In this document: in pieces, positions 7,782 to 16,458 of the stretch | Position numbering within the stretch: the first letter of the stretch is position 1 | Layout: each line of letters opens with the position of its first letter | NCBI RefSeq assembly: GCF_011045025.1 | Contig: NZ_JAAKZX010000017.1 | Coordinates: 19,831-83,830, forward strand | DNA: 64,000 nucleotides | Direction: 5' to 3' | DNA from: Streptomyces ureilyticus | GTDB taxonomy: Bacteria > Actinomycetota > Actinomycetes > Streptomycetales > Streptomycetaceae | The notes under the pieces: generated by a model | Told to the model about the DNA's origin: nothing | Database searches by the model: none | The model's input: the letters and a program-made list of their open reading frames with translations, nothing else | Made by a program: the position numbers and the translations under genes

Positions 7782-8756
7782 TCAGACGTCGGCCAACAGC
7801 GGCCGCAGCTTCCCGGCGATCAGCTGAACCTGCCGGGCGACCATCTCCTCGGGCATCCCGGCCAGTGAAGCCCACAGGAACACCCCTTCGGCCGGCAACC
7901 CGGCCACGTACTCCTTGACGGCCTCGGCCACCAACTCCGGCGTACCGTAGAGGAATTGGGCGAACCCGTTCGCGCGCAGGCCGGTCTCCCGCCACTTCTC
8001 CGGATCGATGGGGCGGGGGAGCGGCTGGTCGGTGCCCTCCACCATGTACCGGCGATAGCTGTCCCACTGGTACGCCAAATGCTGGCGCACCACCGGCCAG
8101 TCCCCATCCGGATCCTCGGTGACGAAGGTCGTGAACGAACCCTGCATCCGGGCCACCGACTCCGCGTGCCCGCCCTCCGCGAGCCCCTCGCGATACGGCG
8201 CGAGCAGCGCGGGATTCAGCGACAGCAGCCCCGTGCCCAGCCGGCCCGCCCGCCGGGCCCCTTGCGGGCCCTGGTAACCGAGCCAGATCGGCAGCGGGTC
8301 CTGGACCGGACCCGGGGTGACCGAGGACGATGCCCACAGTTCGCGGATCTCGCGGACCCGGCGGTCGGTGGTGGAGTACCGCTTGCCGAGATCCGCCCCG
8401 TACAACCGGTATTCGGGTACGCGATACCCGGTGCCGAGTCCGAGATCGAGCCGTCCCTCGCTCAGGATGTCCACGAGTGCGGCCTGTTCGGCTATCTCGG
8501 GTGCCGCGTGCAGCGGCGCGGGGATCACGGCCGTGCCCAGGCGCACCCGGCGGGTGCGCGCGGCAGCGGCGGCGGCCATGGTGAGTGGCTGCGGGAGGTA
8601 GCCGTCCTCGAAGCCGTGGTGCTCGGAGAACCAGACCGAGTCGATCCCCAGACGGTCCGCCTCCTCGCACATCTCGAGGGCGAAGCCGTAGACCCGGGAC
8701 CAACTCCGTTGCCAGAGCGGCGGGTTGCGCAGATCGAAGTAGATGCCGACCTTCAT
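7782..8756 (-). CDS. LLM-class flavin-dependent oxidoreductase
   Basis: 324-residue luciferase-like TIM-barrel oxidoreductase (FMN- or F420-dependent). Typical features are MKVGIYFDLRNP at the start, SVWFSEHHGFEDGYLPQP with the cofactor-loop His pair, RRVRLGTAVIPAPL, and EGRLDLGLGTGYRVPEY. The family contains bacterial monooxygenases (Baeyer-Villiger, alkanesulfonate) and F420 reductases; residues alone do not separate these. The EHHGF motif and length near 330 are closer to FMN monooxygenase-like members. It belongs to the amidohydrolase/acetyltransferase operon, 27 bp after the acetyltransferase stop. Confidence 0.88.
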   Translation of the reverse strand: MKVGIYFDLRNPPLWQRSWSRVYGFALEMCEEADRLGIDSVWFSEHHGFEDGYLPQPLTMAAAAAARTRRVRLGTAVIPAPLHAAPEIAEQAALVDILSEGRLDLGLGTGYRVPEYRLYGADLGKRYSTTDRRVREIRELWASSSVTPGPVQDPLPIWLGYQGPQGARRAGRLGTGLLSLNPALLAPYREGLAEGGHAESVARMQGSFTTFVTEDPDGDWPVVRQHLAYQWDSYRRYMVEGTDQPLPRPIDPEKWRETGLRANGFAQFLYGTPELVAEAVKEYVAGLPAEGVFLWASLAGMPEEMVARQVQLIAGKLRPLLADV

Positions 8757-8783
8757 GACTCAGACCACCTCACGGTCATTCAC

Positions 8784-11234
8784 TCAGACTGCTTCCCGGC
8801 TCTTCGGCTCGCAGAGCCGGATCTCGGCCCGGGTGACCGCGACCCCTTCTCCAGGAGGCGAGAGTCGTACCGGCCGCAGGTCCATCGACTCGATCTCCGG
8901 GAGGTCCTCGACCATCGCGGAGATCCGCAGCACGGTCTCCTCAAGGGCTGCCAGGTCCACACCTCGGCCACCCACCCGGCCGTCCAGCAGCGGTGCCGCC
9001 CGCAGCGAGCGGATCATCTCGCGCGCGTCGCGGTCGCTGAGCGGGGTGACGCGGTACGCGACGTCCGCCATGAGGTCGGCGTAGTCCCCGGTGAGCCCGA
9101 ACGCGACCACCGGCCCGAAGACGGGATCGGCGTCGACGCGCAGGAACGCGTCCCGGCCGGGACCGGATCCCGTTTCGTCGCTTACATCGCTTACGTCGAT
9201 CCCGTAGCACCCCAGCAACTCCCGGGCCACGGACGCCGGAACCGAACCAGCGGACAGCCCGGCGAGCAGCGCCCGCGCCCGCTCCGTGTCGATGCCGTCG
9301 AGGTCCGGTACGAAACCGGCCGGGCGGCTCCGCCATGCCTCGTACGCCGCCGCATGACCGAGTGAGGCGGCGGCCGACTCGGGGAACGCGTACGTCGGTA
9401 CGACCAGTTCGCCCCGGCGCAGCAGATCGGCGACGCCCGCGCCGCCGAGGAAACTGGTCACCACCGGCTTGGAGGGCTGGGCCGACGCCGCGTCGAGGAT
9501 CGCCGACGCCACCTCGTCGGCCTTGTCCGCCAGCGGAGGCATGAACAGCACGATCGCGGCGTCGACCTCGTCGTCGGCGAGTACGGCGTCCAGTGCCTGC
9601 CGGTAGTGCGCGGCGGTGGCCATCGGCGTGAGGTCGACCGGGTTGGCGACCTCCGCCCGGGGCGCGAGCGCCGAGCGGAGCGTCTGACGGGTGCGGTCGC
9701 CGAGCGTGGCGACCCGCAGCCCGCTCGCCGCGCAGGCCCCGACCGTCAGCGCGGCCGGGCCGCCCGCGTTGGTGAGTACGGCGACCCGGTTGCCGGGTGG
9801 GGGAGGTTGATGGGACAACAGCAGGGCGACGTCGAACAGTTCCTGGAGGCTCCGCGTGCGGATCACCCCGGACTGCGCGAACAGCGAGTCGACTGCCGAG
9901 TCGGCGTGCCCTGGATGCACCGCGACGATCGGCTTGCGCGGCGCGACCCGGCGGGCGATCCGGGCGAACCGGCGCGGATCTCCGAAGTGCTCGACGTGCA
10001 GCAGGATCACCGAAGTGCCGGGGTCCTCGTCCCACCACTGGAGCAGATCGTTGGTCGACACGTCGACGGAGTGCCCGACCGACACGAAACCGGAGAAGCC
10101 GAGGCGCAGCCGCCGGGCGAGGTCCAGCACGGTGAGGCCGAGCGGTCCGGACTGGCTGGACATCGCGACCCGGCCGGGCGCGGGCAGGGCGGGCGAGAAG
10201 GTCGCGGCCAGCCGCGCCCCGGAGCTCGTGTTGACCACGCCCATGCAGTTCGGGCCCACCAGCCGCATCCCGGAGGCCCGTGCGAACCGGGCCAGCTCCA
10301 ACTCGGCCGCGCGCCCGGCGGGACCCGTCTCCCCGAAACCGGTGGACACGACAACCACCGCCTTGACGCCGACCCCCGCACACTCCCGTACGACTCCGGG
10401 AACGGCCTCGGCCCGTACGGCGACCAGCACCAGATCCGGAGGCTCGGGCAGCTCCCGGATGCTGGGATAGGCCCGTGCCCCGGCGATCTCGTCCGCGTGC
10501 GGATTGACGGGGAAGACGCCGCCGGGGAAGCCGTCGCGCAGCAGATTGGCCACGAGCTCGTGGCCGATGGTCAGCGGACTGCGGTTGGCGCCGACGACGG
10601 CGACGGAGCGCGGTTCGAGCAGGGGCCGCAGCGAGCGCCGTACGGCCGTGTGCTCACGCCGCTCTGCCCGGGCGACGGCCTCGGCCTGCGGGTCGATGGC
10701 GATGTCGAAGTGGATGATCTGGCCGGGCGGCCCAGTCTCGACCCGGTAGCCGGAGCCGAGGAACACATTGATCATGCGTACGTTGTCGGCGAGCAGGTCC
10801 GCTTCCAGGACCCGGATCCCACGGTCCCGGGCCGCCGCGGCGATGTGTTCGAGCAGCAGCCGCCCGAAGCCCTCGCTCTGGTGGTCGTCCCGGATCGTGA
10901 ACGTGACCTCGGCGTGGTCCGGCCGTTCGGCGTCGCGCAGATAGCGGACCAGGCCGACGATGTCGTCACCGGCGAGGGCGACGAGGGCCAGCTCGTTGAG
11001 GTAGTCGACGTGCGCGCCGCGCCGGATCACCTCGTCCCGGGCCCGGACCACCGGGCCGAGGGAACGGAACGCCAGAGTCGCCCGCGACAGCCGGCCGACG
11101 AAGTCGACCAGCCGGTCGGCGTCGTCCGGCCGGATGGGGCGGATGAACGTCGACCGGCCGGTCCGTACGAGCCCCGGCTGTTCCAGATCCTCTGGATATT
11201 CGGGAGATGCGGGAGCTTCGGGTTGGCGGGTCAT
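8784..11234 (-). CDS. Pat-type protein acetyltransferase: GNAT fused to a degenerate NDP-forming acyl-CoA synthetase domain
   Basis: 816 residues. An N-terminal GNAT domain (about 25-175) has the acetyl-CoA motif Q119-SEGFG-124. It is followed by a CoA-binding Rossmann domain (RSVAVVGANRSPLTIGHELV) and succinyl-CoA-ligase-like domains of the ADP-forming acyl-CoA synthetase family. The catalytic-His segment of true synthetases (SHTGALAG-like) is replaced by HADSAVDSLFAQSG, and the C-terminal ATP-grasp part is shortened, jumping from YGIDVSDV to VDADPVFGPVVAFGL. This domain therefore looks like a regulatory relic, as in Salmonella Pat. The GNAT-first order matches Streptomyces lividans PatA, which acetylates acetoacetyl-CoA synthetase. 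It may control the acyl-CoA ligases encoded nearby (inference). Confidence 0.82.
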   Translation of the reverse strand: MTRQPEAPASPEYPEDLEQPGLVRTGRSTFIRPIRPDDADRLVDFVGRLSRATLAFRSLGPVVRARDEVIRRGAHVDYLNELALVALAGDDIVGLVRYLRDAERPDHAEVTFTIRDDHQSEGFGRLLLEHIAAAARDRGIRVLEADLLADNVRMINVFLGSGYRVETGPPGQIIHFDIAIDPQAEAVARAERREHTAVRRSLRPLLEPRSVAVVGANRSPLTIGHELVANLLRDGFPGGVFPVNPHADEIAGARAYPSIRELPEPPDLVLVAVRAEAVPGVVRECAGVGVKAVVVVSTGFGETGPAGRAAELELARFARASGMRLVGPNCMGVVNTSSGARLAATFSPALPAPGRVAMSSQSGPLGLTVLDLARRLRLGFSGFVSVGHSVDVSTNDLLQWWDEDPGTSVILLHVEHFGDPRRFARIARRVAPRKPIVAVHPGHADSAVDSLFAQSGVIRTRSLQELFDVALLLSHQPPPPGNRVAVLTNAGGPAALTVGACAASGLRVATLGDRTRQTLRSALAPRAEVANPVDLTPMATAAHYRQALDAVLADDEVDAAIVLFMPPLADKADEVASAILDAASAQPSKPVVTSFLGGAGVADLLRRGELVVPTYAFPESAAASLGHAAAYEAWRSRPAGFVPDLDGIDTERARALLAGLSAGSVPASVARELLGCYGIDVSDVSDETGSGPGRDAFLRVDADPVFGPVVAFGLTGDYADLMADVAYRVTPLSDRDAREMIRSLRAAPLLDGRVGGRGVDLAALEETVLRISAMVEDLPEIESMDLRPVRLSPPGEGVAVTRAEIRLCEPKSREAV

Positions 11235-11298
11235 GAGCGCTTCTTCGCGCCTCCTCGCGGACGGGGGTTCAGCGGCCGGGCTTCAGCGGATGGCGCGT

Positions 11299-12378
11299 TC
11301 AGACGGCGGCCTCTTCGGGCGTCTGCTCCGGCGGGCTGAACAGTTCGTTGAAGGTGCCGCGGGTGACCCGTTCACGGATCTTGTCGTCCACGCCCTCGAA
11401 GAGCTCGTGCAGCGTCGACTGGGTGTGGCCGTACGTGCCCTCGAGGTGGGGATAGTCGTCGCCCCACATCACGTTGTAATAGCCCGTCGCCTCCACGACC
11501 TCCACGGAGCTCTTGTCGTGCTGGAAGGAGGCGTACACCTGCTGGCGGATGATCTCACTCGGCAGCCGGTTCAGTTTCGGCCGTACGAACATGCCGTGCT
11601 GGCGGTAGGCCTCGTCCATCCGGTCGCCGATCGCAGGCACCCACCCGGCGCCGCCCTCGGCGATGAGGATCTTCAGGTCGGGGTGGCGGTCCAGGGCGCC
11701 GCCCGCGACCATGTGGGCCACCACGCGCATGCCCGGGTAGGTCGTCTCCATGTAGTTGACGACCGCGCCGCCGGGGCCGCGGAAGACCACGTTCTCGCCG
11801 CCGGTGCCGATGTGGAAGGCGAGCACCACCCCTGCTCGTTCGGCGGCGGTCCACAGCGGCTCCCAGTGGTCCAGCGCGTACTCCTCGCCGGGCCGTGTGG
11901 AGCACGGCAGGAACACCGACTTGAAGCCGAGCTCCGCCACGCGTTCGACCTCGGCGACCGCGTCGTCGATGTCGGCCGTGGACACGCAGGCGGGTGTGAT
12001 GACGCGCTTGTTCTTGCCGAGGATCTCGGAGTGCGCCCAGTCGTTCCAGGCGCGTACGGTCTCCCGGGCCAGCTCCCGCTCGGTGATCGAGACCAGCCAG
12101 AAACCCATGGAGGGGAAGGCCAGTTGGCTCCACACGCCCTCCTGGTCGAGGTCCTTCAGGCGTACGTCGAGATCCTTGGCGCCCGGCGGGCGCATGGCGT
12201 CCATGAAGTCGTTGAGCTGGCGGTCGATGCGCTCGCCGTCGATGTACAGCACCTCGTACTTCTCGCCGCGCTCACTGCGTGGCGCCCGGTCGGCGAGACG
12301 CGGTGGCAGGGCCTCGGTCCACAGGTCGTCGGGCTCCATCACATGGGAGTCTCCCGAGTTGACCCAGATCTTCGTCAT
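11299..12378 (-). CDS. amidohydrolase 2 family metal hydrolase/decarboxylase
   Basis: 359 residues of the ACMSD-like amidohydrolase family (PF04909), TIM barrels that hydrolyse or decarboxylate ring-derived acids. It starts MTKIWVNSGDSHVMEPDDLW with D10-x-H12 in place of HxH, then VVLAFHIGTGGENVV, the histidine strand RVVAHMVAGGALDRHPDLKI (one metal His), and MWGDDYPHLEGTYGH with the conserved Asp. A second protein of the family is encoded at 62630-63811. First gene of its operon (followed by Pat, LLM oxidoreductase, thioesterase) and 27 bp downstream of an AT-rich element, so it is probably induced with the catabolic regulon. Substrate unknown. Confidence 0.87.
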   Translation of the reverse strand: MTKIWVNSGDSHVMEPDDLWTEALPPRLADRAPRSERGEKYEVLYIDGERIDRQLNDFMDAMRPPGAKDLDVRLKDLDQEGVWSQLAFPSMGFWLVSITERELARETVRAWNDWAHSEILGKNKRVITPACVSTADIDDAVAEVERVAELGFKSVFLPCSTRPGEEYALDHWEPLWTAAERAGVVLAFHIGTGGENVVFRGPGGAVVNYMETTYPGMRVVAHMVAGGALDRHPDLKILIAEGGAGWVPAIGDRMDEAYRQHGMFVRPKLNRLPSEIIRQQVYASFQHDKSSVEVVEATGYYNVMWGDDYPHLEGTYGHTQSTLHELFEGVDDKIRERVTRGTFNELFSPPEQTPEEAAV

Positions 12379-12404
12379 AGCGCTTCCTTCGGGTCAATGG
12401 ATGC

Positions 12405-12426
12405 AATTAGTTAGACACTTTAGTTG
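12405..12426. promoter_or_regulatory. AT-rich regulon element upstream of the amidohydrolase operon
   Basis: AATTAGTTAGACACTTTAGTTG is strongly AT-rich in surrounding high-GC DNA. Core TAGTTAGA at 12408-12415 matches the reverse complement of the TCTAACT part of the 54067 and 63854 elements. It lies in the 70-bp gap between etfA and the amidohydrolase start and may contain both promoter and operator. Confidence 0.5.
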
Positions 12427-12448
12427 TTGCTTTGGGCTACGGGAAGCC

Positions 12449-13414
12449 TCAGCCGCGCCGCCGGTCGATCTCCTCGGCCAACTGCGGCAGCACCTTGAAG
12501 AGATCACCCACGACGCCGTAGTCGGCGAGCTCGAAGATCGGGGCGTCCGCGTCCTTGTTGACCGCGACGATGGTCTTCGAGGTCTGCATGCCCGCCCGGT
12601 GCTGGATCGCTCCGGAGATCCCGGCGGCGATGTAGAGCTGCGGGGAGACCTGGGTGCCCGTCTGCCCGACCTGGTGGCTGTGCGGATACCAGCCGGCGTC
12701 CACCGCGGCCCGCGAGGCGCCGACGGCCGCGCCCAGCGCGTCCGCGAGCCGCTCGATGACGGCGAAGTTCTCGGCGCCGTTCACGCCCCGGCCCCCGGAG
12801 ACCACGATGTCGGCCTCGGTCAGCTCGGGGCGGTCGCCGCCGACGCGCGGCGTGCGCGACAGGACGCGGGTGGCGGTGGCGGCCGGGTCGAAGGTGACGT
12901 CCACCTTCTCTACGACGGGGGTGGCCGGTGCGGGTTCGGGGGCGGTGGCGTTCGGCTTGACCGTGATGACTGGAACGCCTTCGGTGACATGGGCCGTGAC
13001 CTGGTACGTCGCCGCGAACACGGACTGCTCGGTGACCGGCCGCCCGTCCTCGTCCGCCGTGATGTCGACGGCGTCGGTGATCAGCCCCGCTTCCAGACGC
13101 ACCGCGAGCCGCGCGGCGATCTCCTTGCCGTCGAGGCTCGACGGCAGCAGCACGGCGGCCGGCCCGCTGCTCGCGGCGATCTGCGTGAGGGCGTCGACGG
13201 CCGGGGTGACCAGGTGCTCCGCGACGTCCGGGGCGTCCACGACGTACACCTTCTGTGCGCCGTACGTGCCGAGGACATCGGTCGCGGTGTCCGCGCCCGG
13301 CCCGAGGTAGACGGCCGACGGCTCGCCCAAGCGGCGTGCCAGGGTGAGGAGTTCGAGGGTCGGCTTGCGTACGGTGCCGTCGACATGGTCGACGAGGACG
13401 AGGATCTCGGCCAT
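12449..13414 (-). CDS. etfA: electron transfer flavoprotein alpha subunit
   Basis: 321 residues. The C-terminal FAD domain carries the ETF-alpha signature pieces [30 protein letters not shown] and [11 protein letters not shown]. The start at 13414 ([13 protein letters not shown]) follows etfB by 43 bp. ETF accepts electrons from acyl-CoA dehydrogenases and passes them to the quinone pool. A dedicated ETF pair within a cluster holding seven dehydrogenase genes suggests that it serves them specifically, since streptomycetes normally carry a housekeeping pair elsewhere (established knowledge plus inference). Confidence 0.96.
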   Translation of the reverse strand: MAEILVLVDHVDGTVRKPTLELLTLARRLGEPSAVYLGPGADTATDVLGTYGAQKVYVVDAPDVAEHLVTPAVDALTQIAASSGPAAVLLPSSLDGKEIAARLAVRLEAGLITDAVDITADEDGRPVTEQSVFAATYQVTAHVTEGVPVITVKPNATAPEPAPATPVVEKVDVTFDPAATATRVLSRTPRVGGDRPELTEADIVVSGGRGVNGAENFAVIERLADALGAAVGASRAAVDAGWYPHSHQVGQTGTQVSPQLYIAAGISGAIQHRAGMQTSKTIVAVNKDADAPIFELADYGVVGDLFKVLPQLAEEIDRRRG

Positions 13415-13457
13415 GGTGGAGTGCTCTGCCTTTCTGGTGGTTGGGGGCTGGGGACTG

Positions 13458-14243
13458 TCAGGCGAACTTCTTGGCCGTGAGGAATGCGGCAAGGCCGACG
13501 CCGCCCGCCCCCTCGTCCGCGACGATCTCTCCCTTGGCGCGCGGCGGTCGCTTGGCCGCGGTGTCGACCGCCGACCGGGCGGCGGACCGGCCGGTCCACT
13601 CCGGCTCGATGTCCAGGTCGGCCAGGTCAAGGGTCTCCACGGGTTTCTTCTTCGCCGCCATGATCCCTTTGAAGGATGGATAGCGGGCGTCGCCGGACCG
13701 GTCGGTCACCGACACCACGGCCGGCAGCGTGCCCTGGACGCGTACGGTCGCGGACTCGCCCTCGCGGCGGCCGGTCACCGAGCCGTCCTCGATGGAGATC
13801 GCGAGCTCGTCGAGATGGGTGACGGCCGGGACGCCGAGCCGTTCGGCCAGCATCGCCGGGACGACGCCCATCGAGCCGTCCGTCGAGGCCATCCCGCAGA
13901 CGACCAGGTCGAAGCCGTGTCGCTCGATCGCCTTGGCCAGCACCAGTGACGTACCGAGCGCGTCACTGCCCTGGATGTCGTCGTCGCTCACATGGATCGC
14001 GCGGTCGCCGCCCATCGCGAGCGCTTTGCGCAGGGCGTCCTTCGCGTCGTCCGGGCCGACGGTGAGGTACGTGACTTCGGCGTCGACGCCCGACTCGGTG
14101 ATGCGCAGGGCCTGTTCGACGGCGTACTCGTCGAGTTCCGACAGGACGGAGTCGACCGCGTCCCGGTCGGTGGTGCCGTCCTCGGTGAACGTCCGGTCCG
14201 CCGTGGCGTCCGGCACGTGCTTCACGCAGACAACGATCTTCAA
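13458..14243 (-). CDS. etfB: electron transfer flavoprotein beta subunit
   Basis: 261 residues, starting MKIVVCVKHVPDA, with DEYAVEQALRI, the AMP-binding loop region around VVCGMASTDGSMGVVPAMLA, and the recognition-loop/anchor sequence KGIMAAKKKPVETLDL near the C-terminus. It forms the AMP-binding subunit of the ETF heterodimer with the following gene. It is first in its operon and divergent from the PaaK-like ligase gene across a 175-bp gap that contains two AT-rich elements, so both operons are probably co-regulated. Confidence 0.96.
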   Translation of the reverse strand: MKIVVCVKHVPDATADRTFTEDGTTDRDAVDSVLSELDEYAVEQALRITESGVDAEVTYLTVGPDDAKDALRKALAMGGDRAIHVSDDDIQGSDALGTSLVLAKAIERHGFDLVVCGMASTDGSMGVVPAMLAERLGVPAVTHLDELAISIEDGSVTGRREGESATVRVQGTLPAVVSVTDRSGDARYPSFKGIMAAKKKPVETLDLADLDIEPEWTGRSAARSAVDTAAKRPPRAKGEIVADEGAGGVGLAAFLTAKKFA

Positions 14244-14276
14244 CGCGGTACCTCCACTCTGGTTGAATGAGTGCTA

Positions 14277-14288
14277 ATAGTTAACTAT
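14277..14288. promoter_or_regulatory. perfect AT-rich palindrome ATAGTTAACTAT
   Basis: A 12-bp perfect palindrome in the divergent etfB/ligase gap, 34 bp upstream of etfB. It is the most symmetrical version of the AT-rich regulon element and is preceded by TTGAATGA at 14263-14270. The same AACTAT half-site recurs at 28420, 48480, 59108 and 59125. Confidence 0.6.
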
Positions 14289-14350
14289 ATCCTGAGGGCT
14301 GATGCGAGAGACGGCTCAGTGTCGGTCGGAGTCTCGACTCGATTCCGACG

Positions 14351-14367
14351 AATTAGTTGACTCATTA
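14351..14367. promoter_or_regulatory. second AT-rich element in the etfB/ligase gap
   Basis: AATTAGTTGACTCATTA, about 52 bp upstream of the ligase start. It shares TTAGTT with the 12405 element. It probably serves the rightward operon, while the palindrome at 14277 serves etfBA. Confidence 0.45.
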
Positions 14368-14418
14368 CGCTGATAGCTGGAAGATCTGGGCAGCCGAACG
14401 AGGCTGCGAGGAGGCGCC

Positions 14419-15726
14419 ATGGCCGGTGACAGGTACTTCGAGCCGCAGGTGGAGACGATGCCCCGCGATCAGCTCCGGGCGTGGCAGCAGGAGCGCGTCG
14501 TGGAGCTGGTCGAGTACGCGTATGGCAACTCGGCCTTCTACCGCGAGCTCTGGGACGATCACGGGGTACATCCGCGGGACATCCGGACCCTGGAGGACTT
14601 CCAGAACCGTGTCCCCTTCATCACCAAGGACATGGTGCGCGCCTACCGTGCCCGCACCAAGGACCCCTTCGGCGGACTGCTCTGCGTCCCGCCCGAGGAG
14701 CTGACCTCGGTGTCCTCCAGTTCGGGCACCACCGGCGACCCGGAGTTCTTCGCGGAGATCTGGGAGGACGCACCGCCCCTGGTCACCGCACAGGTACGCG
14801 ACCTGTGGGAGGTCGGGCTGCGGCCCGGAGACATGGTACTGAGCCCGCCCGGGACCTTCCGCAACTTCATGGACGGCGGCTACCAGGCGCTCGGCGCCGT
14901 GGTGGTCGAGGTGGACACCTGGCTCGGCAAGATGCACGAGGTCGTCGAGGCCGTCCGTACCTACCGGCCCGCCTACCTCCAGATGATCTACCCACAGCTG
15001 GTGGAGCTGGAACACCTGGCCGACAAGGTGGACCTCAAGGAGGCGTTCTCCTCCCTCAAGGGCGCCTCGTGTGCCGGCCAGCCGCTCAGCCGCAGGATGC
15101 GCGAGCGGGTCCGCGACGACTGGGGCATCGACGTCTACGAGTACACCAGCGCGGCCGACACCGGCACCGCCTGGGAGTGCCGGGAGCACGACGGCTTCCA
15201 CCTCTGGGAGGACACCGTCTTCGCGGAGTGCCTGGACATCGACGAGTCCGGGTCGCGGGAGGTCGCGGACGGCGACGTCGGTGAACTGGTGGCCACCGAC
15301 CTCGACAACCGGGCCGCGCCGCTGATCCGTTACCGCAGCGAGGACCTCGTACGGCTGTCCCGAGACGCCTGCGGCTGCGGACGCACCCACGCCCGGATGT
15401 GGGTGGCAGGCCGACGCGGCGACGAGACGCTGGTCCAGGGACGTTCCGTGGTCCTGCGGGACATCTGGCAGGCGGTGGAGGACCAGCCCGAGACCGTGGC
15501 GGGCGTCTTCCAGATCGTACGAGCGTCACGCGAGGTCGACGAGCTGCGGCTGCGGGTCGGCTACGACCCCGAACTGACCGGCGACGTCGAGGCGTTGGCA
15601 GGGCGGCTCGGTAAGGCCGTGCACGAGCGGACGGGTGTCGAGCCGGTGCTCGACCTGCGGACCGAGGAGGAGCTGTTGCAGACCATGACCAGCGTCGCCA
15701 AGTTCCCGAGGGTGGTGAAGAGCTGA
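14419..15726 (+). CDS. phenylacetate-CoA ligase-like acyl-CoA ligase
   Basis: 435 residues of the PaaK branch of adenylate-forming enzymes: activates an aryl or alicyclic carboxylate to its CoA thioester with ATP. Visible are the P-loop SVSSSSGTTGDPEF (residues 97-110), YEYTSAADTGTAWECREHDG for the substrate/adenylate region, PLIRYRSEDLVRL, and a Cys-rich DACGCGRTHARM before the hinge. The length is normal for PaaK. A GAGGAG Shine-Dalgarno precedes ATG 14419. First gene of a seven-gene rightward operon and coupled by ATGA to the next gene. It is a likely entry point of the pathway. Confidence 0.9.
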   Translation: MAGDRYFEPQVETMPRDQLRAWQQERVVELVEYAYGNSAFYRELWDDHGVHPRDIRTLEDFQNRVPFITKDMVRAYRARTKDPFGGLLCVPPEELTSVSSSSGTTGDPEFFAEIWEDAPPLVTAQVRDLWEVGLRPGDMVLSPPGTFRNFMDGGYQALGAVVVEVDTWLGKMHEVVEAVRTYRPAYLQMIYPQLVELEHLADKVDLKEAFSSLKGASCAGQPLSRRMRERVRDDWGIDVYEYTSAADTGTAWECREHDGFHLWEDTVFAECLDIDESGSREVADGDVGELVATDLDNRAAPLIRYRSEDLVRLSRDACGCGRTHARMWVAGRRGDETLVQGRSVVLRDIWQAVEDQPETVAGVFQIVRASREVDELRLRVGYDPELTGDVEALAGRLGKAVHERTGVEPVLDLRTEEELLQTMTSVAKFPRVVKS

Positions 15727-16436
15727 TGGCACGCGCCGACACTCTGGCCAGGGCCCGCGAACTCGACCGGCCCCAAGTCGCCTACATCGTGCGTTTCCCC
15801 GCCGCCGACGGCATGCGGGACACCGAGCTGACCTGGGCGGAGATGGACCGCGACGCCGCGTGGACCGCCGAACGACTGCGCGGCCACGGATTCGCCGCCG
15901 GGCAACGGGCGCTGCTGACCGCCTCCGGGTTCGAGGGCTTCTGGGGCCGCTCGGTCATCGGCGCGCTGCGCACGCTGAAGGTGACGTACGGCATCGCCGA
16001 GGCGATGGGCTGGGACCACCGCCGCACCGCGGTCTTCCACCGCGAACTGAAGCCGCACGCGGTGATAGGCCTGTCCGCCGAGACCTTGGAGGGCCTCAGC
16101 GGCGGCGCCGACATCGGCGAGATGTTCCGGGCGACTCAGGTCGTACTGGCCCGCCCGGCCGCCGTGCCGGTGCTGCGCCAGGCGGGCGTGCCGGCCTCCT
16201 TGATGACGACGGTGGGCCCGGCCCTCGCGCTGGAGTGTCCCGAGCGGGCCGGAGCACACGTCAACGGAGCCGAGTGGCGGGTCGGTGAGCGGGACGGAGG
16301 GCTGTTCATCGCGGCGGGGGAGGGGCGCGGGTCCGGGCTCCCCGAGACGCCGCTGGGCATCGCGGGCCAGGTGGTCACCGGCCGGTGCGGCTGCGGCAGC
16401 CATGACCCGCGCGTGCTGCTCACCGAGATCAACTAA
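15726..16436 (+). CDS. short ANL-like companion protein of the PaaK-like ligase
   Basis: 236-residue protein translationally coupled to the ligase (ATGA overlap). The N-terminal half resembles the start of an adenylate-forming enzyme (ELTWAEMDRDAAWTAERL, then GFAAGQRALLTAS), but there is no P-loop, no YGxTE-type motif and no C-terminal lysine domain. It ends with VVTGRCGCGSHDPRVLL, echoing the CGCG cluster of the ligase. It may be a non-catalytic partner, or a pruned duplicate. I do not recognise a characterised homologue, and the domain assignment is tentative. Confidence 0.6.
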   Translation: MARADTLARARELDRPQVAYIVRFPAADGMRDTELTWAEMDRDAAWTAERLRGHGFAAGQRALLTASGFEGFWGRSVIGALRTLKVTYGIAEAMGWDHRRTAVFHRELKPHAVIGLSAETLEGLSGGADIGEMFRATQVVLARPAAVPVLRQAGVPASLMTTVGPALALECPERAGAHVNGAEWRVGERDGGLFIAAGEGRGSGLPETPLGIAGQVVTGRCGCGSHDPRVLLTEIN

Positions 16437-16458
16437 GCGTCAACGTCTAGGAGTTGGG

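Noticed and set aside
9606..11339. Long plus-strand open frame opposite the Pat-type protein
   Set aside because: No recognisable motif; the minus-strand GNAT and CoA-binding motifs are unambiguous.
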